Below, piece after piece: positions 4,600 to 5,304 of a stretch of DNA of 5,304 nucleotides. The notes beneath the pieces were generated by a model, which worked only from the letters and a program-made list of their open reading frames with translations, searched no databases and was not told the origin of the DNA. Source of the DNA: Propionibacteriaceae bacterium (GTDB taxonomy: Bacteria; Actinomycetota; Actinomycetes; Propionibacteriales; Propionibacteriaceae); contig DAIEHO010000207.1 in assembly GCA_027353565.1 (NCBI GenBank), positions 1 to 5,304 of the forward strand. Direction: 5' to 3'. The position numbers were made by a program, and so were the translations under genes. Positions within the stretch are counted from its first letter, which is position 1. Each line of letters opens with the position of its first letter.

Positions 4600-5304
4600 A
4601 TGACGGTCGGCACCCTGTGGACCGCGCTCCGCAGACGCTGGCCGGTCATGCTCGCGGGCCTGCTGCTGACCCTGGCCCTGTGCGTGGTCACGTTGCGGGC
4701 CCCCGGCGTCTACTGGGCCTCGATGAAGATCTACTTCCTCGTACCAGCCAGCACCCAGCAGCCGAACCAGCTCGCCCCGGACAGTTCGACAGCGATCGCG
4801 TTCGCTGGAGTCATCCAGACCGAGATCAACCACGGAGTCGTCCCCCGGACGGCCAACAGCCCGGATGTGACCCTGGTGGACCAGGGCATCTACGACGGCT
4901 GGTCGGTGCTGCTACCGGACACAGGTGGGCAGTGGGCCGACAACTTCGCCGAACCGGCGCTGATCGTCCAGGCCAGCGGACCGACGGCCGCCGCAGTCCG
5001 GACCCGCATGTACGAGCTGCTCGACACGATCACGAGCCTTGTCAGCGCGAAGGAGGACGTCGCCCACGTACCGGCGGCGTCACGCATCGACTTCACCATG
5101 TCGCCGCCCACAGTCGCCGTGCAATACTCCAACGGACATCGCAGCCGAGCCGTCGGGATCATCGTCGCGTTGGGCGTCCTCGTGAGTCTCGCTGCGTGCG
5201 CGTTCACCGACCGTGTCGCCACGACACGTCGCCGGAGGGGGGATCGGGCTGATGACGGCAACGGTGATGCTCGTATACGGGACGCGACCGGAGGCGATCA
5301 AGAT
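4600..5304 (+). CDS. Wzz-like chain-length determinant protein B, 3' end not reached
   Basis: The frame opens with ATG at 4600 and has no stop through the window edge (235 codons). The N-terminus, M-T-V-G-TLWTALRRRW-PVMLAGLLLT, aligns residue for residue with that of the divergent Wzz-like protein A, so the two are paralogues. The first membrane segment spans about 15-33 and the second about 184-202 (VGIIVALGVLVSLAACAF). Between them lies an extracytoplasmic domain of about 150 residues that resembles protein A little beyond its start (KIYFLVPAS, 43-51, in place of TGTVLLLPP). A basic RRRR patch (210-213) follows the second segment, giving the N-in/C-in layout of polysaccharide co-polymerases. 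No kinase motifs are visible. The last 17 or so codons overlap a wecB-like start in another frame, so the real C-terminus is uncertain: the frame may end soon after the window, or a one-base error in the G6 run at 5237-5242 may have hidden a stop at 5250-5252. Confidence 0.8.
   Translation, partial: MTVGTLWTALRRRWPVMLAGLLLTLALCVVTLRAPGVYWASMKIYFLVPASTQQPNQLAPDSSTAIAFAGVIQTEINHGVVPRTANSPDVTLVDQGIYDGWSVLLPDTGGQWADNFAEPALIVQASGPTAAAVRTRMYELLDTITSLVSAKEDVAHVPAASRIDFTMSPPTVAVQYSNGHRSRAVGIIVALGVLVSLAACAFTDRVATTRRRRGDRADDGNGDARIRDATGGDQD
5234..5243 (+). promoter_or_regulatory. Shine-Dalgarno of the wecB-like gene
   Basis: GGAGGGGGGA ends 8 nt before the ATG at 5252. It is embedded in the Wzz-like B reading frame and supports independent or coupled initiation of the epimerase gene. 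Confidence 0.65.
5252..5304 (+). CDS. wecB: UDP-N-acetylglucosamine 2-epimerase (non-hydrolysing, WecB type), N-terminal fragment
   Basis: Only 17 complete codons and two bases of the next are present, reading MTATVMLVYGTRPEAIK. The segment VYGTRPEAIK is the hallmark N-terminal motif of WecB/MnaA epimerases, which interconvert UDP-GlcNAc and UDP-ManNAc in the cytoplasm. It contains a conserved Arg and Glu of the nucleotide-sugar site. A good Shine-Dalgarno lies 8 nt upstream. The start falls inside the open frame of Wzz-like gene B (frame 1 versus frame 2), so the two are co-transcribed and overlap. Supply of UDP-ManNAc suggests that ManNAc or ManNAcA is part of the polymer. The family call is confident despite the shortness; the symbol assumes the rest of the gene is intact. 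Confidence 0.85.
   Translation, partial: MTATVMLVYGTRPEAIK

Noticed and set aside
4617..5252. Plus-strand frame of 211 codons, frame-shifted within Wzz-like gene B
   Set aside because: Arg/Gly/Pro-rich with no membrane segment or motif. The frame starting at 4600 has a Shine-Dalgarno and aligns with the paralogue.

Overview
The window is GC-rich (roughly two-thirds G+C by eye, G/C-heavy third codon positions). It has actinobacterial traits: TANNNT -10 boxes sitting exactly where leaderless mRNAs would begin at the start codon, and GTG as well as ATG starts. A soil or marine actinobacterium of the Nocardioides/Aeromicrobium kind is a plausible guess, but the genus cannot be fixed from this sequence.

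The content is part of a Wzy-dependent-type exopolysaccharide or capsule locus, with short units alternating in direction. From left to right: (1) the 3' end of a right-handed beta-helix protein gene on + (1-257); (2) a WbbL-like GT-2 glycosyltransferase on - (1149-262), whose stop lies 4 nt from the stop of the first gene; (3) a GT-B fold, GT-4 type glycosyltransferase on + (1198-2418), divergent from the GT-2 gene across 48 bp that hold two mirror-placed leaderless promoters; (4) an O-antigen polymerase/ligase-like (Wzy-type) membrane protein on - (3710-2385), whose 3' end overlaps the GT-4 gene by 34 bp; (5) a Wzz/YveK-like chain-length determinant on - (4488-3685), upstream of and overlapping the polymerase gene by 26 bp in one operon; (6) a second, diverged Wzz-like gene on + (4600 to beyond the end), divergent from the first; (7) the first 17 complete codons of a WecB-type UDP-GlcNAc 2-epimerase gene (from 5252), overlapping the second Wzz-like gene.

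Inferred pathway: the epimerase supplies UDP-ManNAc, the GT-2 and GT-4 enzymes extend a lipid-linked repeat on the cytoplasmic face, the Wzy-like protein polymerises repeats outside the membrane, and the Wzz-like proteins set chain length or couple polymerisation to export. The beta-helix protein may bind, cleave or modify the polymer. No initiating phosphoglycosyltransferase, Wzx flippase or BY-kinase is visible here; they may lie outside the window.

Apart from the beta-helix gene, these are recognisable families. The less ordinary points are the back-to-back Wzz-like pair, the symmetric leaderless promoter pair, the head-on 3' overlap, and a Wzz-like frame that stays open into wecB right after a G6 run. 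I saw no RNA genes, CRISPR arrays, insertion sequences or long repeats. There is no gene-free stretch over 300 bases.
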